9,044 nucleotides of DNA. It comes from an uncultured Dialister sp. (GTDB lineage Bacteria > Bacillota > Negativicutes > Veillonellales > Dialisteraceae). The notes under the pieces were generated by a model, which made no database searches, was not told the DNA's origin, and saw only the letters and a program-made list of their open reading frames with translations. Of the stretch, positions 1-5,916 are shown piece by piece; position 1 is the first letter of the stretch, and each line of letters begins with the position of its first letter. The position numbers and the translations under genes were made by a program. The DNA lies in NCBI RefSeq assembly GCF_900765565.1, contig NZ_CAAFRZ010000163.1, forward strand, positions 1 to 9,044, written 5' to 3'.

Positions 1-25
1 GTAAACCTAAGCTTTTTTTACACAC

Positions 26-57
26 AAAAAAAGCACACGTCGTTATAACGTATGCTT
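26..57 (-). terminator. Possible minus-strand intrinsic terminator
   Basis: Read on the minus strand, arms AAGCA-T-ACGT and ACGT-G-TGCTT (one mismatch, 36 against 52) close a 7-base loop and are followed directly by seven T residues, the layout of a rho-independent terminator. On the plus strand the A-run precedes the hairpin, so it would not terminate rightward transcription. A second perfect pairing, GCTTTTTTT (11-19) with AAAAAAAGC (26-34), overlaps it. No minus-strand gene is visible in the window, so its client is unclear. Confidence 0.35.
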
Positions 58-138
58 GTGTAAAACGCTTAACTGAATAGCATTGCCCTGGAAGGGGTTC
101 CCGCCAGGGTGGGGTTAGCTGATGGGAACTGATGGTTT

Positions 139-155
139 TGGGCCCGAAGGGCCCA
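139..155. repeat. GGGCCC-GAA-GGGCCC hairpin module
   Basis: A perfect 7-bp stem TGGGCCC/GGGCCCA closes on a GAA loop. A degenerate relative, CGGCCCGAAGGGCCTG, occurs at 3276-3291, also next to a CATCCAGTCAC-like module. It belongs to the shuffled intergenic repeat modules. No T-tract follows, so it is not a terminator. Confidence 0.6.
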
Positions 156-240
156 TCCAGCTCAAAGCTCAAGGCAAAAGGCTCAAGGCCCACCTCCCAG
201 TGACTCCAACCGCAGCCCGCCCAGCGCCGCAGGCTGGTGG

Positions 241-293
241 GCTTTCCTGGCGGCTAGCAGCTAAAAGCTGGAAGCCCCCGCAGGTTCGCACGC
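241..293 (+). repeat. Intergenic repeat B, copy 1 (forward)
   Basis: This copy holds the ordered modules CTTTCCTGG, GGCTAGCAGCTA, AAGCTGGAAGCCCCC and GGTTCGCACGC. The same order recurs at 3204-3256 and 5761-5812, and in inverse at 5591-5632 and 8584-8639, always outside genes. The repeat is about 50 bases long, with internal AGCT/CTAG palindromes and no coding potential. The rest of 58-339 holds small hairpins (for example CCCTGG with CCAGGG near 86-108) and AAAGCTCAAGGC-type modules, and no gene. Confidence 0.75.
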
Positions 294-339
294 TGCTTAG
301 CCACATGACATCGGTGGCTGAGCCATAACACACTATTTG

Positions 340-348
340 TGCTATAAT
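340..348 (+). promoter_or_regulatory. Extended -10 promoter of htrA-rlmH
   Basis: TGCTATAAT is a consensus TATAAT with the extended TGn element. The -35 position 17 bases upstream (GAGCCA) is poor, as is tolerable for extended -10 promoters. The predicted start near 355 gives a leader of about 50 bases before the htrA ATG at 408. The local AT-rich stretch contrasts with the GC-rich repeats upstream. Confidence 0.6.
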
Positions 349-407
349 ATCAAGATAATTAAAAGTAAATGATTCCGCTCCGGCGGAGAAAGATATGAGG
401 TGCCGTT

Positions 408-1592
408 ATGGACAGAGAAGACTTGGACAAACAGCTGAAAGAGCATGGAGAATCCATGCAGCAGACAGAAAAGGGTTCCCATAAGGGCCGTATGAAAATC
501 GCTGCCCTGGCACTGGCCATGCTGGTCATCGGCGGCGCCGGCGGATGCTATTTCGGTGAATTCCATTCCACGAAAAACGGGGGTGCCGCCTCTTCCTACC
601 AGATGCCCGGCAGTACGAATAAGGAAGTGAAGGACCTGCCGGCTGTCCGGAATACGGCGGTGGTGCAGGCGGTGAAAGAAGTGGGCCCTGCCATTGTAGG
701 CATTACCACCAGGGTCTATGACCGGGATATGTTCAACCGCCGGGTGGAAGTGGGGCAGAGCGTAGGCTCCGGCGTGCTCTTCGACAAGAAGGGCTACATT
801 GTCACCAATAACCACGTGGTGTCCGGCAGCAAAGAAGTGAATGTGTGCCTGTCCAATGGGAAAACCGTGGCAGGCAAGGTAGTGGGTACGGACCCCTCTA
901 CGGACCTGGCGGTGGTGAAGATCGACGGCAGCGACGACCTGCCGGTGGCGGAATTCGGTGATTCCGACGCCCTCCAGGTAGGGGAGACGGCCATTGCTAT
1001 CGGCAACCCCCTGGGCCTTGAATTCCAGGGCACCGTCACCGTAGGCGTCATCAGTGCCCTGAACCGGAGCCTGGACGATATTGACCAGCGGTTCAAGCTC
1101 ATCCAGACCGATGCGGCCATTAACCCCGGCAACTCCGGTGGCGCCCTGGTCACCGCCGACGGCAAGGTGGTAGGCATCAACAGTGCCAAGATTGCCAAAG
1201 AAGGGGTAGAGGGCATGGGCTTTGCCATCCCCATCAACTCGGCTAAAGGCATTATCCAGCAGCTCATCGACAATGGCAAAGTGACGAGAGCCTACCTGGG
1301 CGTCTATGCGGCGGACAAGGATATTGCCCAGCGCTACGGGTACAACTGGGACCATGACGGCGGCGTCCTCGTCATGAAGATTGCCTCCCGGAGCCCGCTC
1401 TCCCTCACCGATATCCGGCCCGGCGACTACATCACCGCCATTGACGGCAAGACCTTCGACACCGTGAAGGGCATGCGGGATATCCTGGACGGCCATAAAC
1501 CGGGAGACCGGATCCAGGTGACCTATGAACACAATGGAAGCAGGAAGACCACCGATGTGCTCCTGGCTTCCGCTCCGGAGTCCGATAAATAA
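408..1592 (+). CDS. htrA: HtrA/DegP-family membrane-anchored serine protease
   Basis: The 394-residue protein degrades or refolds damaged envelope proteins. A charged cytoplasmic N-terminus (1-29) precedes one membrane segment (about 31-50), and the protease should therefore face outward. The trypsin-like domain shows His136 in TNNHVV, Asp166 in TDLAVVKID and Ser243 in NPGNSGGAL, so the catalytic triad is complete. One PDZ domain (about 297-388, starting at YLGVY, with RPGDYITAIDG) follows. One TM, protease and one PDZ is the usual Gram-positive HtrA layout, and the length is normal. The ATG is preceded by GAGGTG (397-402) with 5-base spacing. It forms an operon with rlmH through a TAATG overlap. 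In Bacillota this pair often follows the walRK/yycHIJ cluster; that upstream part lies outside the window. Confidence 0.96.
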   Translation: MDREDLDKQLKEHGESMQQTEKGSHKGRMKIAALALAMLVIGGAGGCYFGEFHSTKNGGAASSYQMPGSTNKEVKDLPAVRNTAVVQAVKEVGPAIVGITTRVYDRDMFNRRVEVGQSVGSGVLFDKKGYIVTNNHVVSGSKEVNVCLSNGKTVAGKVVGTDPSTDLAVVKIDGSDDLPVAEFGDSDALQVGETAIAIGNPLGLEFQGTVTVGVISALNRSLDDIDQRFKLIQTDAAINPGNSGGALVTADGKVVGINSAKIAKEGVEGMGFAIPINSAKGIIQQLIDNGKVTRAYLGVYAADKDIAQRYGYNWDHDGGVLVMKIASRSPLSLTDIRPGDYITAIDGKTFDTVKGMRDILDGHKPGDRIQVTYEHNGSRKTTDVLLASAPESDK

Positions 1593-2071
1593 TGAAATTT
1601 ACCATCCTCTGTATCGGAAAAATCAAAGAGAAATGGATGCGCCAGGGCATCGATGAATACCTGAAGCGCCTCACCCCCATGGCGAAGGTGGAAATCATAG
1701 CTCCCGACGAAGAAAAAATGCCGGACCACCCGTCGCCGGCGCTGAAGGAAAAGGTGATGGAGAAGGAAGGGGAGAAAATCCTCAAATACTTGAAAGACGA
1801 CGATTTTCTCGTCCTCCTGGACCTCAAGGGGAAGCCGGTGACCTCGGAAGGCCTGGCGGATATCATCCAAAAACGGATGGTGGCAGGAACGAGCCATTTC
1901 TTCTTCATGATCGGCGGCCCCTATGGGAATGGGGAAAATATACGGAAACGGGCAAACCTGAAGATTTCTATCAGCGCCCTCACCTTCACCCACCAGATGG
2001 CCCGGCTCATCCTGGCGGAACAGCTCTACCGGGCCATGAAGATCATCCGCCACGAGCCCTATCATTTGTGA
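1592..2071 (+). CDS. rlmH: 23S rRNA (pseudouridine1915-N3)-methyltransferase RlmH
   Basis: The 159-residue SPOUT-class methyltransferase should methylate pseudouridine 1915 in helix 69 of 23S rRNA, acting as a dimer on assembled ribosomes with S-adenosylmethionine. Family signatures are the HFFFMIGGPYGNG cofactor loop (about 102-114) and the C-terminal trefoil-knot helix with THQMARLILAEQLYRA (133-148), ending in IIRHEPYHL. The length matches the family (about 155-160). The ATG shares its A with the htrA stop (TAATG), so translation is probably coupled. A GGAG at 1577-1580 lies 11 bases upstream. Nothing is missing or truncated. Confidence 0.97.
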   Translation: MKFTILCIGKIKEKWMRQGIDEYLKRLTPMAKVEIIAPDEEKMPDHPSPALKEKVMEKEGEKILKYLKDDDFLVLLDLKGKPVTSEGLADIIQKRMVAGTSHFFFMIGGPYGNGENIRKRANLKISISALTFTHQMARLILAEQLYRAMKIIRHEPYHL

Positions 2072-2074
2072 GGC

Positions 2075-2090
2075 AGCCCCTGACGGGGCT
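2075..2090 (+). terminator. Weak hairpin after rlmH
   Basis: AGCCCC-TGAC-GGGGCT is a perfect 6-bp GC-rich stem with a tetraloop four bases past the rlmH stop. The 3' flank is AAGATTTGAG, so there is no proper U-tract. It may act as an mRNA 3' end or weak terminator. No better terminator for htrA-rlmH is visible before the next promoter. Confidence 0.35.
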
Positions 2091-2091
2091 A

Positions 2092-2123
2092 AGATTTGAG
2101 ATTTGAGGTAAGAGAATTGAGGC
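2092..2123. repeat. TTGAG-type short-period repeat, copy 1
   Basis: A degenerate tandem tract of GATTTGA/GAATTGA units is followed by the hairpin CGGCTTTGCCG (about 2128-2138). The same tract plus CGGCTTCGCCG-like hairpin appears at 8367-8413, and a shorter version at 3163-3192. No coding potential. Confidence 0.6.
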
Positions 2124-2137
2124 CTCGCGGCTTTGCC

Positions 2138-2204
2138 GCAAATCCTCCCCTCAGTCAGCTTTTCTGACAGCTCACCCTATGGGAAAGGAATCACTACGAT
2201 TTGC
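2138..2204. repeat. Folded palindromic element D, copy 1
   Basis: An outer perfect 7-bp stem GCAAATC (2138-2144) / GATTTGC (2198-2204) encloses CCTCCCC, an inner hairpin GTCAG/CTGAC (2154-2168) and a short CCC/GGG stem (2175-2183). The same architecture and many of the same bases recur at 5646-5708. An unrelated perfect pairing, AAAGGAA (2184-2190) with TTCCTTT (2213-2219), offers an alternative fold. Confidence 0.6.
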
Positions 2205-2330
2205 ATATTGCTTTCCTTTAAGGTAAGTTCTGCGAAGCTGCTGACCAGCTCAAGGCTGAAGGCACAAGACACTTCCCGCTCACACGTACATCCAGTCACA
2301 GGACCTGGCCGCCGCGAAGCGGCTGGATTC

Positions 2331-2366
2331 CTCGATCTCGGTCTCAATCTCAATCTCACCCTCTCC
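2331..2366. repeat. CTCAAT short-period repeat (inverse of TTGAG tract)
   Basis: Units CTCGAT, CTCGGT, CTCAAT, CTCAAT and CTCACC repeat with a 6-base period, making a pyrimidine-rich plus strand. This looks like the reverse orientation of the GATTTGA/GAGTTGA tracts. It lies directly upstream of the promoter of the CBS gene. Before it, 2243-2330 holds AGCTCAAGGC, CACACGTACATCCAGTCAC and CCGCGAAGCGG modules also found in other gaps. Confidence 0.55.
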
Positions 2367-2367
2367 C

Positions 2368-2396
2368 TTGCACCAAACTTCCCATTTCGTTAAAAT
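2368..2396 (+). promoter_or_regulatory. Promoter of the CBS-domain gene
   Basis: A -10 TAAAAT (2391-2396, five of six consensus) is spaced 17 bases from TTGCAC (2368-2373). The -35 is only moderate. Predicted transcription starts near 2403, leaving a leader of about 45 bases with a strong AAGGGGGGA ribosome site (2435-2443), five bases from the ATG. Confidence 0.6.
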
Positions 2397-2448
2397 ATAG
2401 ATAGAGAAATGCGAAAGTCCATGGCATCTGTCCGAAGGGGGGATTTCT

Positions 2449-3018
2449 ATGCCGTCGAAAACTCTGAAAGTGAAAGATTTCATGACCAAGTATGTGTTTA
2501 CCGTATCCCCGGACGTTACGGTACACCAGCTGGTGGGCCTTTTCTGTACCCATCCGGTGAGTGCCATTCCGGTGGTGGGGGACGATAACGAACTCCTTGG
2601 CATCGTATCGGAAGGGGACCTCCTGTATAAGAAAGTGACCCCGAAGATTCCACAGTACGTGGATGTGCTGGGAGGAAATCTCTATTACTGCGGATTCGGC
2701 CGGTATGAAAGGTCCTTCCGGAAACTGCTTGCCACTACGGCAGCGGAAATCATGACGAAAGATGTACGCTGCGTCACACCGGACACCGATATGGAAACGG
2801 TGACCACCCTCATGGTGGATGAACACCTGAAGACTGTGCCGGTGGTGGAAAAGAAGAAGGTAGACAATCCTGATATTACGCCGCCGGCCCGGCTGGTAGG
2901 CATCATCACCCGCCACGATATCCTGGGCGCCATCGCCGCCACGGAGGCGGAAGAGCTTTTCCATTCCAACATGCGGGAGCAGAAAGAAGCGGACGCTAAA
3001 GAGAAGAAGGAAAAGTAA
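2449..3018 (+). CDS. Two-CBS-domain protein, putative nucleotide-binding regulator
   Basis: The 189-residue soluble protein consists of two CBS domains and little else. CBS1 spans about 8-62 (KDFMTKYVFTVSPD; ends LLGIVSEGDLLY) and CBS2 about 98-162 (AAEIMTKDVRCVTPDTD; ends LVGIITRHDIL). A linker of about 35 residues rich in aromatic and glycine residues separates them, and the tail (172-189) is highly charged Lys/Glu. CBS pairs form a Bateman module that usually binds adenine nucleotides or related ligands. There is no attached enzyme or transporter domain, so its partner is unknown. It has its own promoter and terminator, so it appears monocistronic. Its position before ktrB is suggestive only, since CBS domains regulate some transporters. 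Confidence 0.92.
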   Translation: MPSKTLKVKDFMTKYVFTVSPDVTVHQLVGLFCTHPVSAIPVVGDDNELLGIVSEGDLLYKKVTPKIPQYVDVLGGNLYYCGFGRYERSFRKLLATTAAEIMTKDVRCVTPDTDMETVTTLMVDEHLKTVPVVEKKKVDNPDITPPARLVGIITRHDILGAIAATEAEELFHSNMREQKEADAKEKKEK

Positions 3019-3035
3019 CCATTTCATTTGCATAC

Positions 3036-3078
3036 AAGGAACTGCGGACAGGGCCTGCCTGCCGCAGTTCCTTTTTAT
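3036..3078 (+). terminator. Intrinsic terminator of the CBS gene
   Basis: A perfect 12-bp stem AAGGAACTGCGG (3036-3047) / CCGCAGTTCCTT (3062-3073) is followed by TTTATT. It starts 17 bases past the stop codon. It is the strongest terminator in the window together with the one at 8332-8366. Confidence 0.9.
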
Positions 3079-3094
3079 TGGGCCGGGCATATGA

Positions 3095-3126
3095 CGCCGT
3101 GCGAACGGACAGAGCCTTGAGCTGAA
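3095..3126 (-). repeat. Intergenic repeat B, partial inverted copy
   Basis: GCCGTGCGAACGG followed by AGAGCCTTGAGCTGAA is the reverse of the module pair found forward at 3296-3328 (AAGCTCAAG then CGTTCACACGC). The central CTAG-rich part is absent. It lies 17 bases past the terminator. Confidence 0.45.
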
Positions 3127-3162
3127 CCGATCCGCGGCGGAAGAGAACGATTCGGGAGTACG

Positions 3163-3192
3163 ATTGAGAGTTGAGGCCCAGCAGCTTCGCCG
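3163..3192. repeat. TTGAG tract with CTTCGCCG hairpin, copy 2
   Basis: ATTGAGAGTTGAGGCCC is followed by AGCAGCTTCGCCG, matching the module order at 2092-2138 and 8367-8413. It runs straight into repeat B at 3204, which shows that the modules can be joined in series. Confidence 0.55.
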
Positions 3193-3203
3193 TAGGCGGA
3201 CCA

Positions 3204-3256
3204 GCTTTCCTAGTGGCTAGCAGCTAGAAGCTAGAAGCCCCCACCCGTTCGCACGC
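3204..3256 (+). repeat. Intergenic repeat B, copy 2 (forward)
   Basis: Modules GCTTTCCTAGTGGCTAGCAG, CTAGAAGCTAGAAGCCCCC and ACCCGTTCGCACGC match copy 1 closely and in the same order, ending with CATCCAGTCACAT (3257-3269), a tail shared with 2289-2299. Confidence 0.75.
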
Positions 3257-3295
3257 CATCCAGTCACATACCACCCGGCCCGAAGGGCCTGATCC

Positions 3296-3328
3296 GCTCA
3301 AAGCTCAAGCCCCCACCCGTTCACACGC
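3296..3328 (+). repeat. Intergenic repeat B, short copy 3 (forward)
   Basis: GCTCAAAGCTCAAG is fused to CCCCCACCCGTTCACACGC. The second half repeats the end of copy 2, about 72 bases upstream, while the first half matches the AAAGCTCAAGGC module at about 161-186. It is therefore a recombinant of two module types. 3257-3360 otherwise holds GC-rich palindromic pieces and no gene. Confidence 0.6.
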
Positions 3329-3360
3329 CGCTCCGCCATCCGTCACCGGCCCGCCACCCC

Positions 3361-3389
3361 TCGACCGTGAACGCCGTTCATAGTATAAT
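3361..3389 (+). promoter_or_regulatory. Promoter of ktrB-ktrA
   Basis: TCGACC (3361-3366; four of six -35 consensus bases) and a perfect TATAAT (3384-3389) are spaced exactly 17 bases. Transcription should start near 3396. That places the in-frame GTG at 3367 upstream of the transcript, which supports the ATG at 3454 as the ktrB start. Confidence 0.75.
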
Positions 3390-3400
3390 AGTACATATAT

Positions 3401-3433
3401 CCGGCAGGCTGAGGTCTCTCCCTGGCCTGCCGG
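3401..3433 (+). promoter_or_regulatory. 5' leader hairpin of ktrB mRNA
   Basis: A perfect 9-bp stem CCGGCAGGC (3401-3409) / GCCTGCCGG (3425-3433) with a 15-base loop begins about five bases from the predicted transcript end and stops about 12 bases before the ribosome site at 3445-3450. No U-tract follows. It could protect the 5' end or tune translation. It is far too small for a c-di-AMP (ydaO) riboswitch. Confidence 0.55.
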
Positions 3434-3453
3434 GGTGTATGAAAAGAGGAACT

Positions 3454-4800
3454 ATGACTAAGGTTATTTTCCAATTATTGAACCGCATCCACCGGGGTGT
3501 CCTGATCTGCGGAGGCTTTGCCCTCTTCATGCTGCTGGGCGCCCTGCTTCTCATGCTGCCACTGTCCCAGTCCGGCACCAGGGAGATCAGTTTCGTGGAT
3601 GCCCTTTTCATGTCCGTGTCCACGGTGAGCGTCACCGGCATGTCCATGTTTGACCTGAAGAACGACTTCACCGTCTTCGGTCAGCTGGTAATTCTGTTTC
3701 TCATGCAGGTCGGGGGCCTGGGCATTATGACCATGATGGCCATGGTCAGTATTTCCACGGGCCGGAAGATCCGGCTCCAGGAGCGGCTTCTCATCCGGGA
3801 CTCCTTCAATCTCCAAACGCCCTCGGGCATGGTGATGCTGGTCAAGAAAATCATCATCATGACTTTTGTGGTGGAGTTTGTGAGCGGCACGCTCCTCGCC
3901 ATTTATCTTTATTTCAAGTACGGTCCCATCGGCATTTACCTGGGCTACTGGCATGCCATTTCCGCCTTCACGAACTGCGGCATGGACATCATGGGCAACG
4001 ACGTGGGCTTTGCGGGTATGGCGGCGGATACCTTCGTCAGTACGGTCATCGAAATCACCATGTTCCTTGGGGGCGTGGGCTTCCTGGCGCTGGACGATTT
4101 GCTCCGGAACCGCCGGTGGTCGAAGCTTTCGTTCAACAGCAAATTCATCTTCACCATGGAGGCGGTACTCATTCCCCTGGGTGTCATTATTTTCTACCTG
4201 CTGGAGGGAAACAATCCTGCCACCATGGGTTCCATGAGTCCCATCGGGAAATGGCAGAGCGCCTTCTTCATGTCCGTCTCTTCCCGGCTGGCGGGGTTCA
4301 CGGTCTTTGATATCCACTCCATGATGAGTGCCACGGTGCTCTTCGTCATGATGTTCATGTTCGTCGGCGCCGCGCCGGTTTCCACGGGCGGCGGTATCCG
4401 CACCACCACCATGGGCCTTCTGCTCCTTTCCCTCTACTCCTGGGTCCGGGGAAAGCGGGAAGTGGTGCTCTTCCATAAGCAGGTGGACAACAAGTGCCTG
4501 GTGAAGGCGTCCAACGTATTCACCCTGGCCATGGTGCTCACCTTTATTACAGCCTTTCTCGTGTTTGTACTGGAGCCCGCGGATTTCGCCTTTGAAGATG
4601 CCCTTTTCGAAGCGGTATCCGCCTTCAGTACCGTGGGATTCAGCATGGGTCTCACAGGGGAGTGGAATACCCCCTGCAAACTGGTGCTGATCGTGGCCAT
4701 GTATATCGGCCGTATCGGCGTGATGACGCTGGCGATTACCTTTGCCCGCCATCACAACAGTTCTATTAAATATCCGAAGGAAAATGTGGTTATAGGATAG
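3454..4800 (+). CDS. ktrB: Potassium uptake pore protein KtrB (TrkH/KtrB family)
   Basis: The 448-residue integral membrane protein should be the K+ translocating subunit that works with KtrA. It shows the four M1-P-M2 repeats of the superfamily, with selectivity-filter glycines at Gly62 (TVSVTG), Gly176 (TNCG), Gly281 (RLAGF) and Gly395 (STVGF). The intramembrane gating loop AAPVSTGGGIRTTT (306-319) and the YIGRIG motif (417-422) of the last helix are present. The length fits KtrB better than the longer proteobacterial TrkH. The ATG at 3454 has AGAGGA at 3445-3450, a slightly tight spacing. In-frame ATG 3439 and GTG 3367 are worse: the first has little room for a ribosome site, the second precedes the transcript. 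ktrA starts 12 bases after the stop. Confidence 0.94.
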   Translation: MTKVIFQLLNRIHRGVLICGGFALFMLLGALLLMLPLSQSGTREISFVDALFMSVSTVSVTGMSMFDLKNDFTVFGQLVILFLMQVGGLGIMTMMAMVSISTGRKIRLQERLLIRDSFNLQTPSGMVMLVKKIIIMTFVVEFVSGTLLAIYLYFKYGPIGIYLGYWHAISAFTNCGMDIMGNDVGFAGMAADTFVSTVIEITMFLGGVGFLALDDLLRNRRWSKLSFNSKFIFTMEAVLIPLGVIIFYLLEGNNPATMGSMSPIGKWQSAFFMSVSSRLAGFTVFDIHSMMSATVLFVMMFMFVGAAPVSTGGGIRTTTMGLLLLSLYSWVRGKREVVLFHKQVDNKCLVKASNVFTLAMVLTFITAFLVFVLEPADFAFEDALFEAVSAFSTVGFSMGLTGEWNTPCKLVLIVAMYIGRIGVMTLAITFARHHNSSIKYPKENVVIG

Positions 4801-4812
4801 AGGTTATTGGGG

Positions 4813-5475
4813 ATGGCACAGAAATTACAGTTTTTCGTGGCCGGCCTGGGACGGTTCGGCAAGAGCGTGGCAGTGACGCTGGAAAAAATGGGTTACGACG
4901 TGATGGCCATGGATATCGATGAAAATGTGGTGCAGGACCTGTCGGACACCCTGGGGTACGTGGTGTGCGCGGACTGCTCCGATGAAAAGAACCTGGCCGC
5001 CATCGGCGCCGGCAATGCGGACGTGGCGGTGGTATCGGTGGGGGAACTGTCGGCGAGCCTCATGACCACCCTGATCCTGAAGGAAATGGGAGTCAAGAAA
5101 ATCGTGGTAAAGGCCCTGGACCCCATCCATGGCAAGATGCTCCAGAAAATCGGGGCGGATAAGATTATTTACTCCGAAAAGGAAATGGGAGTCCGGGTGG
5201 CGCACAACCTGATTTCCCCGGGCATTGTGGATTACATTGAAATGGAGAACAACATCACCATCCTCTCCATCCACGTGCCGGAGGACTGGATCGGGAAGAG
5301 TATCCTGGCCCTGGACGTCCGCAAGAAGTACAATATCACCGTGGTAGCCATCAAGAGGAAAGGGGAAATGTACGTCAACCCCCATCCGGAAATGCAGATG
5401 GCCGCCGACGATATGCTGGTCATCCTGGGTGATTCGGAAAGCGTGAGACGGGTCACCGCAAGCCTGGAGCAATAA
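4813..5475 (+). CDS. ktrA: Potassium channel gating subunit KtrA (RCK domain protein)
   Basis: The 220-residue cytoplasmic protein should form the octameric ring that gates KtrB in response to nucleotides. The N-terminal RCK domain has the Rossmann GLGRFG motif (11-16) and an acidic Asp34 at the end of the second strand, the usual nucleotide-binding position. RCK-C occupies about 137-220 and is the region where many KtrA proteins bind c-di-AMP. A single RCK pair of this length indicates KtrA rather than the tandem TrkA of about 450 residues. I chose ATG 4813 because AGAGGT (4799-4804) lies eight bases away. The in-frame TTG at 4807 would leave only two. It is co-transcribed with ktrB, with 12 bases between them. 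Confidence 0.94.
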   Translation: MAQKLQFFVAGLGRFGKSVAVTLEKMGYDVMAMDIDENVVQDLSDTLGYVVCADCSDEKNLAAIGAGNADVAVVSVGELSASLMTTLILKEMGVKKIVVKALDPIHGKMLQKIGADKIIYSEKEMGVRVAHNLISPGIVDYIEMENNITILSIHVPEDWIGKSILALDVRKKYNITVVAIKRKGEMYVNPHPEMQMAADDMLVILGDSESVRRVTASLEQ

Positions 5476-5478
5476 TCC

Positions 5479-5507
5479 TTGAAATCATATAGTTTTTTTG
5501 CTATGAT
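5479..5507 (+). promoter_or_regulatory. Strong promoter facing the gap after ktrA
   Basis: TTGAAA (5479-5484), 17 bases, then TATGAT (5502-5507) preceded by the extended element TGC make a very good sigma-A-type promoter, beginning four bases past the ktrA stop. Transcription would start near 5514 beside the palindrome ATACGTAT (5506-5513). The next gene, murA, starts 463 bases later. A seven-T run fills the spacer, and ATCATATAG/CTATGAT can pair imperfectly across it, so a poor terminator is an alternative reading. Confidence 0.6.
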
Positions 5508-5590
5508 ACGTATGATTCGAATTTTATGATAAGAGTGGGAAAAGGCTGATTCGCCAGTCCAGTCGTTTGGTGGGTAGAGTCATCAGGAGC

Positions 5591-5632
5591 GGGGCTGCTA
5601 GCTTCTAGCTGTTAGCAACCAGGAAAGCTGGT
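5591..5632 (-). repeat. Intergenic repeat B, copy 4 (inverted)
   Basis: Read on the minus strand it gives CCAGCTTTCCTGG, then TTGCTAACAGCTAGAAGCTAG, the front half of repeat B, without the AAGCCCCC/TTCGCACGC part. A forward copy lies 129 bases downstream (5761), so the two could pair over a distance. Confidence 0.65.
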
Positions 5633-5645
5633 CAGCCGCTCTGCG

Positions 5646-5708
5646 GCAAATGTCCCCCTCTGTCAGCTTCGCTGACATCTCACCCATAAGGTGAGACAGG
5701 GCATTTGT
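5646..5708. repeat. Folded palindromic element D, copy 2
   Basis: An outer stem CAAATGTCC (5647-5655) with GGGCATTTG (5699-5707, one G-U) encloses two perfect hairpins in tandem, TGTCAGC-TTC-GCTGACA (5661-5677) and TCTCACC-CATAA-GGTGAGA (5678-5696), forming a three-way junction. Element 2138-2204 has the same plan. The innermost base of the shared GCAAAT- arm is C here paired as G-C versus C-G there, a compensatory change. The hairpin GCCGC-TCT-GCGGC sits just upstream (5635-5647). Confidence 0.65.
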
Positions 5709-5760
5709 ATACGGTGCTTCTCATCCATCTGGCCAACCTTTCATGCCGTAGGCTGTGGAG

Positions 5761-5812
5761 TTTTCCTAACAGCTAGAAACTGACAGCTGGAAGCTCCCGT
5801 ACGTTCACACGC
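5761..5812 (+). repeat. Intergenic repeat B, copy 5 (forward, diverged)
   Basis: TTTTCCTAACAGCTAGAAAC, GACAGCTGGAAGCTCCCGT and ACGTTCACACGC keep the module order of copies 1 and 2 with more substitutions. The end module resembles the CACACGT form at 2280-2287. Confidence 0.65.
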
Positions 5813-5839
5813 ACAGCCGGCCAACGGATATCCGCTACA

Positions 5840-5868
5840 GATCCAGGTCCAGGTCTAAATCTAGATTC
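5840..5868. repeat. Six-base-period tract before murA
   Basis: GATCCAGGTCCAGGTCTAAATCTAGAT-like units repeat every six bases (CCAGGT, CCAGGT, CTAAAT, CTAGAT). The position at the end of a gap and the period resemble 2331-2366 and 8945-8973, although the bases differ. Confidence 0.4.
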
Positions 5869-5910
5869 CCAGGGCCTCCGGCACCGACCTCACTTCCACT
5901 CTCTTTAGAC

Positions 5911-5916
5911 TATAAA
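5911..5916 (+). promoter_or_regulatory. Possible proximal -10 of murA
   Basis: TATAAA lies in the AT-rich run before murA, about 60 bases ahead of its start. The sequence 17 bases upstream (CCTCAC) does not resemble a -35, so this is weak. The alternative driver is the distal promoter at 5479-5507. Confidence 0.3.

Noticed and set aside
122..328. A 68-codon forward frame upstream of htrA
   Set aside because: It is a translation of intergenic repeat modules (GGGCCCGAAGGGCCC, repeat B), has no ribosome site and no recognisable protein features.
342..1532. A 396-codon minus-strand frame opposite htrA
   Set aside because: It is antisense to a protein with a complete catalytic triad and family-matching sequence. 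Long antisense frames are expected from GC-biased codons, as also opposite ktrB and murA.
2133..2393. An 86-codon forward frame between rlmH and the CBS gene
   Set aside because: It runs through element D and the CTCAAT tract and ends inside the promoter; its composition is that of the repeats.
3367..3453. GTG 3367 or ATG 3439 as the ktrB start
   Set aside because: GTG 3367 lies between the -35 and -10 elements and before the predicted transcript start; ATG 3439 overlaps the hairpin edge with a cramped ribosome site. ATG 3454 fits better.
3396..3453. A c-di-AMP (ydaO-type) riboswitch in front of ktrB
   Set aside because: The leader is only about 58 bases and holds a single hairpin, too short for that riboswitch and lacking any terminator switch.
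4807..4812. TTG 4807 as the ktrA start
   Set aside because: It leaves only two bases after the AGAGGT site. ATG 4813 has eight and starts the usual KtrA N-terminus.
5526..5549. A seven-codon peptide frame after the promoter at 5479-5507
   Set aside because: ATG 5526 to TGA has no ribosome site, and such short frames are expected by chance.
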